The notes below the pieces were generated by a model, which was not told the origin of the DNA, did not search any database, and worked only from the letters and a program-made list of their open reading frames with translations. Below are positions 31,719 through 43,800 of a stretch of 64,000 nucleotides of DNA, in pieces (the first letter of the stretch is position 1; every line of letters starts with the position of its first letter). Made by a program: the position numbers and the translations under genes. The stretch is from Saccharomycopsis crataegensis (taxonomy: Eukaryota > Ascomycota > Saccharomycetes > Ascoideales > Saccharomycopsidaceae): positions 3,534,001-3,598,000 of the forward strand of contig NW_027043829.1 of the NCBI RefSeq assembly GCF_037102585.1. Reading direction: 5' to 3'.

Positions 31719-32921
31719 ATGGGTGCCTCGAAGGAAACCAGGATCGTCATCCTTCTTGTGATTGACACAGTCTTCTGCTTGATTGAAGCAATCACTGGTT
31801 ATGCCGTCCACTCTCTTGCCCTTGTGGCTGACTCTTTCCACATGTTGAACGATATCTTCTCGTTGGTGGTTGCGCTTTGGGCAGTTCGGGTTGCCAAAAA
31901 CCGTGGTGCTGATGCCAAATACACTTATGGCTGGCAAAGAGCTGAGATCTTGGGGGCCTTGATCAATGCAGTTTTCTTGTTGGCGCTTTGTATCACCATC
32001 TTTATTGAAGCTATCCAAAGATTCATCACCCCAGAAGTCATCACTAACCCACAATTGATCTTGTGGGTCGGGGTTGCTGGGCTCACTTCCAACTTTATTG
32101 GATTATTCTTGTTCCACGATATTGGCCATGGCGGTCACTCCCACTCGCACGGTGGCGATCTGTTTGGTGAAAATGAAGAAGAAGGCGCCGGGCACTACCA
32201 TGACCATGCAGGGTACCACGACGATGAAAGTCATTCTCATTCCCACGGTGGCCATTATGATGAAGAAGCTGCGATTCACACTATTGAACCGGTATTGCCA
32301 GAAGATGTTGTTGCCCATGAATTACACAAGTCCCACAATCATGAAACTCAAAAGAAACTTAAGAATGGTCAAGATGGCCATTCTCTCAATATGAGAGGGG
32401 TTTTCTTACATGTCCTCGGTGATGCTCTTGGTAATATTGGGGTTATTGTTAGCGCTTTGCTTATCTGGAAGACCGATTACACTTGGAGATTCTATTTTGA
32501 TCCGGCAATTTCCCTTTTTATCACCGCGATCATCTTCTCCACCGCCTTGCCACTTTGTCGCTCAGCTTCCAAGATTTTACTTCAAGCAACCCCTTCGACC
32601 ATCTCTGCTGATCATGTCCAAGAAGACGTGTTGGCGATCCCTGGGGTGGTTGCGGTCCATGATCTTCATATTTGGAACTTGACCGAACAAATTTCAATCG
32701 CCTCCTTGCACGCTGAACTTAACGTTGCCCCAGATTCATTCACCAAAGTGGTTGATGATATTCGTACATGCTTACATGCTTATGGTGTTCAGTCAGTGAC
32801 CGTCCAGCCAGAATTTATCGACCCTGCAAACAGTTCTATCAGTGATTCTCAATCCAGTCACAATAGCACCAATGAGACTTATGGTGCTATCAGTAATTGT
32901 ACCTCCGGTTTCAAGAAATGA
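31719..32921 (+). CDS. ZRC1: Vacuolar zinc transporter Zrc1 (cation diffusion facilitator)
   Basis: This is a Zn2+/H+ antiporter of the CDF family that stores zinc (and cobalt) in the vacuole. The product is 400 aa, with six predicted transmembrane segments. TM2 and TM5 carry the metal-site HxxxD motifs (ADSFHMLND and FLHVLGDALGN). The cytosolic loop between TM4 and TM5 is His-rich (GHGGHSHSHGG, DDESHSHSHGG). A C-terminal ferredoxin-like domain contains ATPSTISAD and VAVHDLHIWNL, nearly identical to yeast Zrc1. The paralogue Cot1 cannot be excluded by sequence alone; most non-duplicated yeasts have a single gene. Confidence 0.95.
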   Translation: MGASKETRIVILLVIDTVFCLIEAITGYAVHSLALVADSFHMLNDIFSLVVALWAVRVAKNRGADAKYTYGWQRAEILGALINAVFLLALCITIFIEAIQRFITPEVITNPQLILWVGVAGLTSNFIGLFLFHDIGHGGHSHSHGGDLFGENEEEGAGHYHDHAGYHDDESHSHSHGGHYDEEAAIHTIEPVLPEDVVAHELHKSHNHETQKKLKNGQDGHSLNMRGVFLHVLGDALGNIGVIVSALLIWKTDYTWRFYFDPAISLFITAIIFSTALPLCRSASKILLQATPSTISADHVQEDVLAIPGVVAVHDLHIWNLTEQISIASLHAELNVAPDSFTKVVDDIRTCLHAYGVQSVTVQPEFIDPANSSISDSQSSHNSTNETYGAISNCTSGFKK

Positions 32922-33627
32922 TCTATTTGGCTTCTCCCCATTATTTGCGCTAATTTACTAAATTTTGTAGAAGTGCACTATACTATTATAGTTTCAAATC
33001 CACCCTTTTTCTATAGATCCTCCACATCCTTTATTTTCTCTTTTTTTTTTCATTTTCTTTCTATTATTATCGGGATGATTTTTTACTTATTATCGAACTG
33101 ATTAGATTGTCTTATTCGTGTTACTGATTTTTTTTTGTTCACTGATTTTCTTCATAATATTTATCCCCGCTACTTTTTCTAATTAATCTTCAACAATTTC
33201 ATATTTCCTATTCATGAGAAACGATTTAGTAATTTCAAAGATATCTGCCATATATCGTTAAGATTATAAAACGAAAAATATATAGAGAATTGTTTTAACC
33301 TTCAATGGTGGGCGTACTTATGACAGGCCATGTCACTTTCATTAATATTTGAGACAAAATTCTTTTGCAACATCAAAACTTCATAAAGTATGTATATATT
33401 ATACACATTACCAAAAAAATTAACAAAAAAGAAAGAAAAGAAGCATAATCCATTCATCAGTCTAAATGTATGTAAGCTTATGTATGGTACATAAATAAAA
33501 CCTATATTTTAACCAAAACCTGAAGGGAAACAAATATCAATAGGAATAATTTTTTTTTTGTGCGACCAAGTAAGTCAGTCTCTTATGAAATTTCCCCGAA
33601 ATCAAAAAATAAATAAAATAGAACAAA
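32922..33627. other. Intergenic, convergent ZRC1/ROT1 3' flanks
   Basis: 706 bases of A/T-rich sequence with many T-runs and no frame of coding character. It is long for a convergent yeast intergenic region. I saw no tRNA or other RNA signature. Confidence 0.5.
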
Positions 33628-34347
33628 TCAAACAAATGCATACGATACCGCACCCAAACCAAAAAGGGCGATCCCAAAGTACCATATGTTACTATGATCG
33701 GAGGTTACTCTAATGGCATTAGTTTTTCTTTGGTTTTCCAAACTTCTCTTGACTTTTCTTCTAGAAGATGATCCGGAGGTGGCAGATGCGGTGGCTGTAG
33801 GGTTCAAGGTCTCTGTTGGCAAAATGAGGGCAGGTCTATAGGCGAGCCAGAGTGGTGGGATAGGAGCCCCATCGGCATCGTAGAGTTGTAACTTCCAACG
33901 ACCATTGTACGAATCAACGTACACAATGTATTCTGAAAAAGAGGTGTTGGAACTATAACGAGTGTACACCGAGGTACCATCATCATTACATGGATCACTC
34001 AACAATTGACGGCCATCGACCGCGATAGATTGAAAGTTAATCTGCCCATCACTAATGTTGTAAGTCCCATGCTCCCATTGAAGCACAGCGGTTGGGCAAG
34101 TGTGGTCTTTGGCATTAGGGGTCACCACATAAAGAGCCGACTCGTAGTACCCATCTTCGGTGAACGAGTAACTACGGCCAGGAAGACTAGGCTCGATCAA
34201 GAGCTCATCGACTGGATCGTAGAACCCTGGGCCGGTGAACACCATATTTGACTTTGTTGACCAGGTCCCATAAAGACTGGAATCAAGCGATGCAGCGCTG
34301 GCAGCAGTGGCGAGGGACACTGAGGCTAGGAGTTTTGTGAAGATCAT
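33628..34347 (-). CDS. ROT1: ER membrane chaperone Rot1
   Basis: This is an essential ER protein that aids folding and N-/O-glycosylation and cell-wall beta-1,6-glucan synthesis. The product is 239 aa (yeast 256), with signal peptide MIFTKLLASVSLATAASAAS. The family block SLYGTWSTKSNMVFTGPGFY-DPVDELLIEP and YSFTEDGYYESALY is diagnostic. Potential N-glycosylation sites (YNISDG, SNTSFSE) lie in the lumenal part, followed by an S/T-rich linker. A C-terminal membrane anchor (IWYFGIALFGLGAVSYAFV) ends the protein. Confidence 0.94.
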   Translation of the reverse strand: MIFTKLLASVSLATAASAASLDSSLYGTWSTKSNMVFTGPGFYDPVDELLIEPSLPGRSYSFTEDGYYESALYVVTPNAKDHTCPTAVLQWEHGTYNISDGQINFQSIAVDGRQLLSDPCNDDGTSVYTRYSSNTSFSEYIVYVDSYNGRWKLQLYDADGAPIPPLWLAYRPALILPTETLNPTATASATSGSSSRRKVKRSLENQRKTNAIRVTSDHSNIWYFGIALFGLGAVSYAFV

Positions 34348-34786
34348 ATTTTATGTGGAAAAATAGAAGCAATGCCTGATTCTTGAGGCTATGATAATGA
34401 TATATAGGCTCTTCTTGAGGGATGACAAAGAAAAAAAACTAGAACAAACACTAGATTATTTTCCAACAATGACAATGAAAAGAAAAGAGCGATCCACTCT
34501 CTAGTAATATCTTTGATTTATATGTTTGTTGCTTATTGAGAGACCTCTCCTTCCTGGCAAAACAGACGGTGCTCTCTTCGTGTCGTTTTTTGGAATTTTT
34601 TTCTTTTCTTGTCGTGGGTTGCCCGTCCTCACATTGTCAATAACTGCGGCAGTGCAATACAGTACAATACAATGTATTAATTTTTGTATATAATTACCCA
34701 AAATAATATGATGGGTCCTACAAAATAGTATAATTGAACCAATATAATACACGTGTATATAGTACAGCCATAGATCACACCTATTC
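34348..34786. promoter_or_regulatory. ROT1 promoter / ORC4 3' flank
   Basis: 439 bases. A TATATA lies about 50 bp before ROT1 (near 34400). A CACGTG lies at 34750-34755 close to the ORC4 stop. No gene is visible. Confidence 0.4.
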
Positions 34787-36829
34787 TCACACTCTCGCGT
34801 ACCTCCGTAACATATTGTCTTTGGCTACCAACCCTTGTAAGTCTCGCATATCAACCTCCAACTGGAACGCCCGCGTATCGTAATTATCCACCGCATTGCT
34901 ATTATTGGCCCCTTTGCCCCTTCTGTTATTTAATCTCACCTGGCCAGATGGTGCAATAATCAACCCTAGCTCTTCCAACTTCTCCCAGGTCGCACGACAG
35001 GCTTTCTTGCTCCAGATTCTAAACCCAATTGGGCCGGCGTTGGCAATAGACTTCCCGGTACCGTCTAAGACTTTTGTTTTCCGCAGGTCATTGATAGCTT
35101 TGGAAAGCTTTACATACTCTTCGTAACACAAGTTGAAATTCACAAAATTCAAATCGAGTTTCAAAGTCACCCTGGCTGCACAAATCACCATAAACAATTG
35201 GAGGTCCGACATCGATTCGTTGAAAAGACCTTTGAGAATATTGTTCGAGGCATCGAATTCTTGAAAATTATTCACCAGGTTATATTTGGCAAAACCCAGG
35301 TCCAATGGGAAAGCTGCGACACCGTTATTGATCTTGGTGATGGGGTAAACGCACGATTTCAATAGTTCTCCATGATTCTTGACAGTAATAAAGTTTTTGA
35401 GCACCAATTCTTTGAAATTCTTCCCGAAATTTTGGTGATAAAACAACGCATTCATGTAATCATTCCAAACAAGACCATATTTCTTGTTGACCAATTTCAG
35501 ATTGTTGATCTCTTCAAAACTCAAACATAAATTATATCGCAAATCAAACCAGAAAAATTCCGCTTCAGAATCCGTATGGAAATTCATTAAAACGTTACGA
35601 TCCCCAATATCCTTGGGGCCAAAATGACCAAAAAAATTGATGATTCGTTGTGAGAATCTTGAGCTCACTCTTTTCTCCAATTGTTCTTTGACATTGACCT
35701 TAGTGGTTAGCCCCACCACGCTGATGGGAATTGTATGATTACTACTTGCCAAATCAAACAAATTGTAGAGTAAAGTTTGGCGATTATGGGTAGCAAACTT
35801 TTCAAATTCATCAATAACAAATACCAATGCCACCGCTTTGCCTTGTTTATCACCAACACTAATCTGTTCTAAACTCGATAAAATTGCAGAAAAAGTCTCA
35901 TTAATCGATCTTTTCTCGAATCTCTTGTCATTATTTTCTTGTTCTCCATCACTTGCATCGTCATCGTCATATTCATCATAACCAGGTCCATCATCCTCTT
36001 TGTAAAATTCCAGAAATTGACCAGTAGATTTCCCCAAGTTCCGTAGATTCACATCTAATTGTCTAGCAATCTCACGAACCGCAGATTTATCATCAGTTTG
36101 TAACGAGCCATTAAGTCTAATAGTCATAAACGTTTTGTTGCTTCCGGAATTGTATTTATCGTTTAGACTCGTCAATGCGTTTTCTAACGTCAACTTTTTC
36201 CCAGATTTTTTGGCTCCAATTAAAAGACACGAAGATGAAGCACCATTAATTACACTATGTTCAAGAAAAGCGTATACTTGGTTATATTTTGCCAGTAAGG
36301 AGTTAGGAAGTTGGTTTACCTTTTGACTAGGGTCATACAACCCAACAACTGGTTTAATAAATGGGATCCGTGAGCTGACATCGGGTACCAGGTCCCTGGT
36401 GATCTTTTTAAGGATCACTGACTTTACATAATTCACATCACCAGCAGTAGTTTCAAGGGTTTGGGAGTTGAATTTTTTGAGGCACTCGATGGTGGCATCG
36501 TCACAATTCCAGGCACCATAATTCAAACTGTTTTCGTTGTTGGCGTCTTTTTCCTTGAAAGATTTCTCGACCATTACTGAGCTCTGTTGCTTTAAGATTT
36601 CCTTTAAGATAACGTCGAATCCCAATTGCTGATCATCTTGGTCGTTTGTAAGTGCTGATTCTCTGTATCGAGATTGTAATCGCGTGGTTTTCCGAATTCG
36701 TTTATTGTCGCCAGCATCTTCAGGATAAGGATTGCGAGACCGCTTATTACTTTTCGTAGTTAAGGATTCGTCAAGGTTATTATTCTCTTTTTGACCAGAC
36801 TGGGTTAGAACTTCTCCTTCTTTTTCATC

Positions 36830-36864
<35 letters not shown>

Positions 36865-36943
36865 GCATGGCGAGGGTTGCAGCATCATCTTGACTGTCCA
36901 CTTTGTCACCCCCAATTCCTCGGAACCAGGCAAGCAACGACAT
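34787..36943 (-). CDS. ORC4: Origin recognition complex subunit Orc4
   Basis: This is a subunit of the six-protein ORC that marks replication origins and loads MCM. The first ATG is 36943 (upstream codons lack ATG), giving 718 aa against 529 in S. cerevisiae. The excess is a disordered N-terminus with a Q-run (36829-36867) and an acidic insertion (GPGYDEYDDDDASDGEQ). The AAA+ core has a Walker A-like loop IGAKKSGKKLTLEN whose usual T/S after GK is Lys, Walker B VFVIDEFEKF, RQTLLYNLFDLA as in yeast Orc4, and the RFSQR segment with the arginine finger that acts on Orc1. A winged-helix region follows. It is divergent from TUF1. Confidence 0.93.
36829..36867 (-). repeat. CAA repeat coding a Gln run in ORC4
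   Basis: TTG/TGT-phase repeat on the plus strand encoding about 12-13 glutamines shortly after the ORC4 N-terminus. Confidence 0.85.
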
Positions 36944-37056
36944 GATAGTGCGAGTATTCTGAATAGCTACTACCAGTAACACACCAATGATTTATGCTAT
37001 TGTTATATTGTTGTTGTTAGAGTATTTATTATTATTATTATAATAACCTCCTCTCT

Positions 37057-37062
37057 CACGTG
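37057..37062. promoter_or_regulatory. CACGTG E-box in ORC4/TUF1 divergent promoter
   Basis: CACGTGAC, 127 bp upstream of TUF1. This is the Cbf1-type site; in Candida albicans Cbf1 is reported at ribosomal and respiratory genes. Its use here is inferred. Confidence 0.5.
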
Positions 37063-37188
37063 ACACCCGCACACCAGGACAGGCGATTTTCGTTTTTTTT
37101 TCCCCTCCAATCGAAAATTTTCATCTCATCAGAAATTAACATCTGTTTTTGTTTGTTACCATCCACATCCAAGAAGATTATCTCAAAG

Positions 37189-38490
37189 ATGTTCTCCGGT
37201 ATCACCTTATCCAGAACTTTGCGTTCGATCCGCCCGGTTCTCAAGGGTATCTCCTCTGCCAGAGCCCCAGCCTTGTCCAGATCTTATGCCGTCAGCTTTG
37301 ACCGTTCCAAGCCTCACTTGAACGTCGGTACCATTGGTCACGTCGATCACGGTAAGACTACCTTGACCGCCGCCATCACCAAGTGTTTGGCTGACAAGGG
37401 TCAAGCCGACTTCTTGGATTACAACTCCATTGACAGAGCTCCAGAAGAAAGAGAAAGAGGTATCACCATTTCCACCGCCCACGTCGAATACGAAACTGAA
37501 AAACGTCACTATGCCCACGTCGATTGTCCAGGTCACGCTGATTACATTAAGAACATGATTACTGGTGCCGCCCAAATGGACGGTGCTATCATTGTTGTTG
37601 CTGCTACTGATGGTCAAATGCCTCAAACTAGAGAACATTTGCTTTTGGCTCGTCAAGTTGGTGTTCAACACCTTGTTGTGTTTGTCAACAAGGTCGACAC
37701 CATTGATGACCCAGAAATGTTGGAATTGGTTGAAATGGAAATGAGAGAAGTCTTGACTCAATATGGTTTTGATGGTGATAACACCCCAGTCATCATGGGT
37801 TCTGCTTTGTGTGCTTTGGAAGGTAGAGAACCAGAAATTGGTGAAAAGGCTATTGCCAAATTGTTGGACGCCGTTGACGAATACATCCCAACCCCTGTTA
37901 GAGACACTGAACAATCTTTCTTGATGCCTATTGAAGATGTCTTCTCCATTTCTGGTAGAGGTACCGTTGTTACTGGTAGAGCCGAACGTGGTACTTTGAA
38001 GAAGGGTGAAGAAGTTGAAATTGTCGGTTTCAACAAGGTCCCATTGAAGACTATTGTCACTGGTATTGAAATGTTCAGAAAGGAATTAGACTCTGCTATG
38101 GCTGGTGATAACGCTGGTATTTTGTTAAGAGGTATCAAGAAGGAACAACTTAGAAGAGGTATGGTCATGGCTAAGCCAGGTACCCTCAGTGCCCACACTA
38201 AGTTCTTGGCCTCCATTTACGTTTTGACTAAGGAAGAAGGTGGTAGACACTCTCCATTTGGTGAATTCTACAGACCTCAAGTCTTTATCAGAACCGGTAA
38301 CGTCACCACAACCTTGACTTTCCCAGATGGTGAAGATGTCGACCACTCCAAGCAAGTCTTCCCAGGTGACAACGTTGAAATGCAATGTGAATTGGTTGCC
38401 CCAACCCCAATTGAAGTTGGTCAACGTTTCAATATCAGAGAAGGTGGTAAGACCGTCGCCACTGGTTTGGTCACTAGAATGATCGAGTAA
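37189..38490 (+). CDS. TUF1: Mitochondrial elongation factor Tu
   Basis: This GTPase delivers aminoacyl-tRNA to the mitochondrial ribosome. The ATG at 37189 starts a basic, Ser/Arg-rich presequence ([20 protein letters not shown]); the frame is open upstream but without an ATG. The product is 433 aa (yeast 437). GTPase motifs are [21 protein letters not shown] and NKVD, and the effector loop is [12 protein letters not shown]. Domains 2 and 3 follow, with the typical C-terminal [11 protein letters not shown]. Codon bias is strong. It is divergent from ORC4 over 245 bp. Confidence 0.97.
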   Translation: MFSGITLSRTLRSIRPVLKGISSARAPALSRSYAVSFDRSKPHLNVGTIGHVDHGKTTLTAAITKCLADKGQADFLDYNSIDRAPEERERGITISTAHVEYETEKRHYAHVDCPGHADYIKNMITGAAQMDGAIIVVAATDGQMPQTREHLLLARQVGVQHLVVFVNKVDTIDDPEMLELVEMEMREVLTQYGFDGDNTPVIMGSALCALEGREPEIGEKAIAKLLDAVDEYIPTPVRDTEQSFLMPIEDVFSISGRGTVVTGRAERGTLKKGEEVEIVGFNKVPLKTIVTGIEMFRKELDSAMAGDNAGILLRGIKKEQLRRGMVMAKPGTLSAHTKFLASIYVLTKEEGGRHSPFGEFYRPQVFIRTGNVTTTLTFPDGEDVDHSKQVFPGDNVEMQCELVAPTPIEVGQRFNIREGGKTVATGLVTRMIE

Positions 38491-38799
38491 ATGCAATGAC
38501 TGAATTATTGTATCTTCTTGATAAACAGGAAGCGTTGTTATACATAGGTTTTCTACTGTAAATATATCAAGAATTAGTTTGTGATCGCCAATTGTAAGAT
38601 TGAAATGATAAAGAATCTCTTTTCACGTAGTGCCAAAAAAAAACCATTCCGGCTTCGGCTCCGGCTCCCGGCCAACAAAAAAAAAAAAATTGGCGTCAAT
38701 TTGATTAAAAAGATCAAAATTCTTTGAGAAAGACAGGAATCACTTTTCAAAGAAGGCTGTCTCTGTCTGTCACCAAATTCCACCCCACAAACACATACC
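38491..38799. promoter_or_regulatory. FUM1 promoter
   Basis: 309 bases between TUF1 and FUM1. CCAAT boxes lie at 38588-38592 and, inverted, at 38689-38693, compatible with HAP2/3/5. A tight cluster of four CGG half-sites at 6-7 bp spacing spans 38649-38671. An A13 run lies just after it. Confidence 0.45.
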
Positions 38800-40275
38800 A
38801 TGCTTTCCAGAAACGTCACCAAATTCTGTGCTACTCGCCGTATCATTTCTCAAAGAAACCTTCATGTTTCCGCCGCTCTTTTGAATAAAAGAGTTGAAAC
38901 TGATGCCTTTGGTGAGATCGAGGTCGACACCACCAGATACTGGGGTGCCCAAACTCAAAGATCTTTGCAAAACTTCGACATCGGTCAACCAACCGCTAGA
39001 TTGCCTCCCTCCTTGATCAAATCTTTTGGTATTCTTAAAAAAGCTGCTGCCATCGTCAATGAACGTTACGGTACCCTCAAGCCAGAAGTTGCCAAAGCTA
39101 TCCAACAAGCTGCCACCGAAGTTTCCGAAGGGAAATTGATCGACCACTTCCCATTGGTGGTGTTCCAAACCGGTTCTGGTACCCAATCTAATATGAACGC
39201 CAATGAAGTCATCTCCAACAGAGCCATCGAATTGTTGGGCGGTGTCATGGGTTCCAAGAAACCAGTGCATCCAAACGACGATGTCAACAAGTCTCAATCC
39301 TCTAACGACACTTTCCCAACTGTGATGCACATTGCTGCCGTCACTGAAATCTCCCAAAGCTTGCTTCCTGAATTGGCTGCCTTAAGAGAGGCTTTGCAAG
39401 CTAAATCTGACGAATTCGCCAATATTGTCAAGATTGGTAGAACCCACTTGCAAGACGCTACCCCATTGACCTTGGGCCAAGAATTCTCCGGTTACGTCCA
39501 ACAAGTCACCAACGGTATTGCCAGAGTCGAAAGTTCTTTGGGTACTTTGAGATGTTTGGCTCAAGGTGGTACTGCCGTCGGTACCGGTTTGAACACCAAG
39601 AAGGGTTGGGACTCCGACATTGCCTCCGAAGTCTCTAACTTGACCGGTCTCGAATTCAAGGCCGCTCCAAACAAATTCGAAGCTCTTGCTGCTCATGATG
39701 CTATTGTCGAAGCCTCTGGTGCTCTTAACACTGTTGCCGTCTCTCTTTTCAAGATCGCCAACGATATCAGATACTTGGGTTCTGGTCCACGTTGTGGGTA
39801 CGGTGAATTGGCCTTGCCAGAAAACGAACCTGGTTCGTCAATCATGCCTGGTAAAGTTAACCCAACCCAAAACGAAGCCCTTACCATGGTCTGTACTCAA
39901 GTGTTTGGTAACCACTCCACCATCACTTTTGCCGGTGCCTCCGGTCAATTCGAATTGAATGTTTTCAAGCCAGTCATGATCTACAACTTGTTGCAATCTA
40001 TTTCTTTGCTTGCCGACGGTGCCAAATCTTTTAGAATCCACTGTGTTGAAGGTATTAAAGCTAACGAAGATAAGATTAACAAATTGTTGCACGAATCCTT
40101 GATGTTGGTCACCGCCTTGAACCCATACATTGGTTACGACAAGGCCTCCAAGGTTGCCAAGAACGCCCACAAGAAGGGAATCACTTTGAAGGAATCTGCT
40201 TTGGAATTGGGGGTTTTGACTGAAGAAGAATTCAAGAAATGGGTTGTCCCAGAAGATATGATTGGCCCAAAATAA
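38800..40275 (+). CDS. FUM1: Fumarase (mitochondrial and cytosolic)
   Basis: Class II fumarase, TCA-cycle hydration of fumarate to malate; in yeast the same gene product is dually localised. The product is 491 aa (yeast 488). It has a presequence [20 protein letters not shown], the [12 protein letters not shown]-like block ([16 protein letters not shown]), [26 protein letters not shown], and the superfamily signature [13 protein letters not shown]. Codon bias is strong with no sign of disruption. Confidence 0.98.
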   Translation: MLSRNVTKFCATRRIISQRNLHVSAALLNKRVETDAFGEIEVDTTRYWGAQTQRSLQNFDIGQPTARLPPSLIKSFGILKKAAAIVNERYGTLKPEVAKAIQQAATEVSEGKLIDHFPLVVFQTGSGTQSNMNANEVISNRAIELLGGVMGSKKPVHPNDDVNKSQSSNDTFPTVMHIAAVTEISQSLLPELAALREALQAKSDEFANIVKIGRTHLQDATPLTLGQEFSGYVQQVTNGIARVESSLGTLRCLAQGGTAVGTGLNTKKGWDSDIASEVSNLTGLEFKAAPNKFEALAAHDAIVEASGALNTVAVSLFKIANDIRYLGSGPRCGYGELALPENEPGSSIMPGKVNPTQNEALTMVCTQVFGNHSTITFAGASGQFELNVFKPVMIYNLLQSISLLADGAKSFRIHCVEGIKANEDKINKLLHESLMLVTALNPYIGYDKASKVAKNAHKKGITLKESALELGVLTEEEFKKWVVPEDMIGPK

Positions 40276-40641
40276 AAAATTAGATTTGGTGAGTGAGTTG
40301 ATAGACTGACTTTTTCTGTGCTATGGTTTTTGTAGATAGGTGTTTTTTTTTTCTTTTTTGAACATAGTAAGAGAGACTTTTGTCTTTGAAAATATATGTT
40401 ATCTCAGCTTCTTCTTTGATATTAAAAATATAAAGAATCATGAGTAAGTAAATGTGTTTGTCTATTAGCGTCATTCTCTACGAAAAAAAAAGCTATCAAA
40501 TTAAGACTTAAAATAAATTAACTCAAATCTTGAATATACAAGTCGACCAAAAAATTCATAAAATCATTAACAATAAAAAAAAAGTGCAATATCAAGAAAA
40601 AAAGAAGGAAAGAATACTATAATAAGGCACCTAAAGAAAAC
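40276..40641. other. Intergenic, convergent FUM1/EAF1 3' flanks
   Basis: 366 bases, A/T-rich with T- and A-runs. I see no gene or RNA. Confidence 0.5.
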
Positions 40642-40789
40642 TTAAGCATTCTTCTCTAAACTATCTTCAGTGTCTTTAGGAACTTGAGCATTTGGATTCT
40701 GTTTCTGATTAGCCAAAATTTGTTCAAATCGCTTTTGTTGTTCCAATTGATTAGCGGGTGGAACAGGTTGTTGTTTTTGCTGCTGCTGC

Positions 40790-40823
<34 letters not shown>

Positions 40824-43800
40824 GCTGCTGACGCTGTAAAATTTGCAACATGATGTTATTTCGCTGTTGAGGAGTCAAAGAATTTAAATTAAGTCTGCCC
40901 CCCAAAAAATTATTAGGAATGTTGGCAGCCATATTGCTAACCACATTTGGTGTGGCCGATGGCATATTCCTATTAACTATATTAGAATTATTAAATATAG
41001 GTTGTGTTGGAACCTGAGTGCCGCTTGCTTTGTCTGGCTGCTGATTCATTTTGGCAGGAATTTGACCTTGTACATGATCACCACCAGTATTAGCTACACT
41101 ACCGACAGGTCTCTTAATGTTGTTGGAATTATTAGTTACCGGGATAGCAGGTGCTGCGCCAGTTGTGGCGGTTAAATTGACGCCACTGGAAGCCAAATTC
41201 TTGTTCCGCAATTGATTTTGCAATGCTGCAATATGCCTAGCAGCAGCTTTGGTAACCTCTTCATTTGTCCAATTTGGGTTCTTCGCTTGTATCCGGCTAA
41301 TAATCGCTGACACTTGAGAATGAATATTGTTCATCGGTCTAGGATTATTAATGCCGCTACTGGTGCTTCCACTAGATCCCCTGTTGATATTATTACCAGC
41401 CTGCAAATTTCCTCCGTTCTGTACAGTACCATTAGCAGATATGTTGGATACTCTATTGATGATACCCTTATTTGGCGTGTTTGTCAAATTAGAATTCATA
41501 CCACTATTATTCTGCTTTTGAAGTTGATTATCATGTATCATCTTCTGGAAATTAGCAGATATCTTCTGCTGTACATTAAGAGCATCCGGGTTTGGGTTAC
41601 CTGAATTCTGAGAAACATTTGGAAACTGTTGTTGTACCTGTTGCTGCTTCGTCTGATTAACGAGGTTTGTAGAAGAATTCTCAACTTTGTCACTACTTGG
41701 AACGGCAACACCACCGTTGCCTCCATTAGTGGCACCGACAGCCCCAGAGCCTCCTTTAGATACAGAGTCTGAGGAAGAAGAGTCGGAACCTGTTTGTTGT
41801 TGACCTTGGTTAGATACTTGGGACCCGCTGCTTTTTGTACTTCTATTAGCATTAGCCCTGGCCATTAGTATTTCTCTAGCAGAACGTTCTCTTTCATATT
41901 TCATACTAGCTAAATCAGCAGGCAGTAAAATCTTGGATTTATCTTCAGCGCTCATTTGTTTTTTAAAGGTGCTGGAGTTACTTGGTTTTGGTGCAGTTTC
42001 TCTCTTTTTCATGGTTCTCTTGATCGCCTCAAACATGCTAGCCCATCTCAATCTGGTATGACCTCTTTGAATGGATTCCTTTCCAACACCAAGAGGCAAT
42101 ATACGACGCTTTGTGGTCGTTTGAGCCTTATGTGCAGCTTCTAACCAAATTTGTGCCGATTGGGCATAGGGCCCTCTCATATCAGTAAACTGAAACTTAT
42201 CAGTTAGTTGAATATACCTTTCAAAGCATTGCCAAGGGGTCCTTCTTTCAATGTTAGAAATATAAGTCTTAGTCCTTTTAGCACCCAAATGTGAGGAGAT
42301 AATATTCCAATTGAAAGAAAACTTGTTTGCGTAACCTATCAAAAGTTTATCATCTTCGGGAAGCCAAATGGTAGGAGTTCTCATATCAAGATACTTTAAC
42401 GGAGGCGGCATTGGAGGTCTCACTGTATTCAGTCTCCTGGAGTAAGCACTTCCAGTAGCAAATAGACCTTCTGTTCTACCATCTGAAACACCATATTCTT
42501 CTTCATCCTCGCGCTTTACCTTTTCGACCACTTTGTACCAATTTTGGTCATTTTCAAATGGTAATAGTAACTTAGAAATAGGCACCATTGGAGTGGTATT
42601 AAATTCATTACCTGGGACATTGCAATATAAATCATCAGAGAAGTTTTCTAAATTACCAAAGGCAGTATATTCATTCATACTATCGAGAATGGATTTATTC
42701 ACTCCTAATACAGAGTCTTCTTCCAATGTAAGTCTGAATGGGAACTCTGTTTGATGCTCTGGGACAGCATAACTTGGTTGAGTTGATAATAAAACCTCCT
42801 TAGGATCTTTGATATCCATGTCTTGAATTTCGTTATTTGGACCCTTAACTAGAAGGGAAGTATCAATAGATTCAGAATGATTTTCTTGTTTATTTTCTTT
42901 TGGAATCTCCTGCAAATTCTCCTCCTCCATATGATTTTCTTCCATTGGGCTTTCAATACCGATAACATCATTACTAATAAATTCCTCAAACCCATTCATT
43001 TCTTCGAAGCCATCCATTTCTCCGAAGCCATCCATTTTTTCATCCTCAGCTTCAATTTGGTCTTGCTGAATGGTGCCAGAGTCTTCAATTTCAGCAGTTT
43101 TTTGCTCTTCAGGATCAAGGAACCTGATCGGTTTTCTCCTGATGCAAACATCTTTTCCATACTTATGGTACTCCATCACAGCATTTGCTAAGAACAAACA
43201 GGTTGCAATCTTATATTTCCTGCCTTCCTTGAAGTCATTTGCCATCCAGACACCTTCTTGAATTAGATTGTCCCAGTGATTTCGTGCAGAATTTGAACCA
43301 TTCAATGGCATTTGTTTGAACGGATCAATAAATCTTCTAGGTTGTTTCAAACACCACTTACCTTGCTTTTGTAACTCTTCGATTCTTGAGTGGACCACAG
43401 AAATCTTCCCTTCTAAAAACGAGCTTTCAAATAGATCTGTTGTAAGAACTTTATGTGAATTTACCAATAACTTTACCATCTGTAGACTTCTTGAGTAATA
43501 GAACAACTTAGATAATGGCATAGTTTTGCTTATTTTGGTTGGCAAATTCTCATTCAATAACATGTAAATGAGTCTTTCAGAATCTATCGTTTCATTGGCA
43601 GAATTACCAAACCCTTTCTTTTCTTTTTCAATCACAGATTGAGCATGTAGGAGTTTATATAGCTCAAACGATGATGCTTCATGGGGCATTGGTTTCGTGA
43701 ATTTTCTAGATTTTTTATTTTCGTGTTTGACTATTCCAGCTGATACTTCATCAATCTTTCTTTTGCACAGATTGTTAAATGTCTTATTATTCTCCGACCC

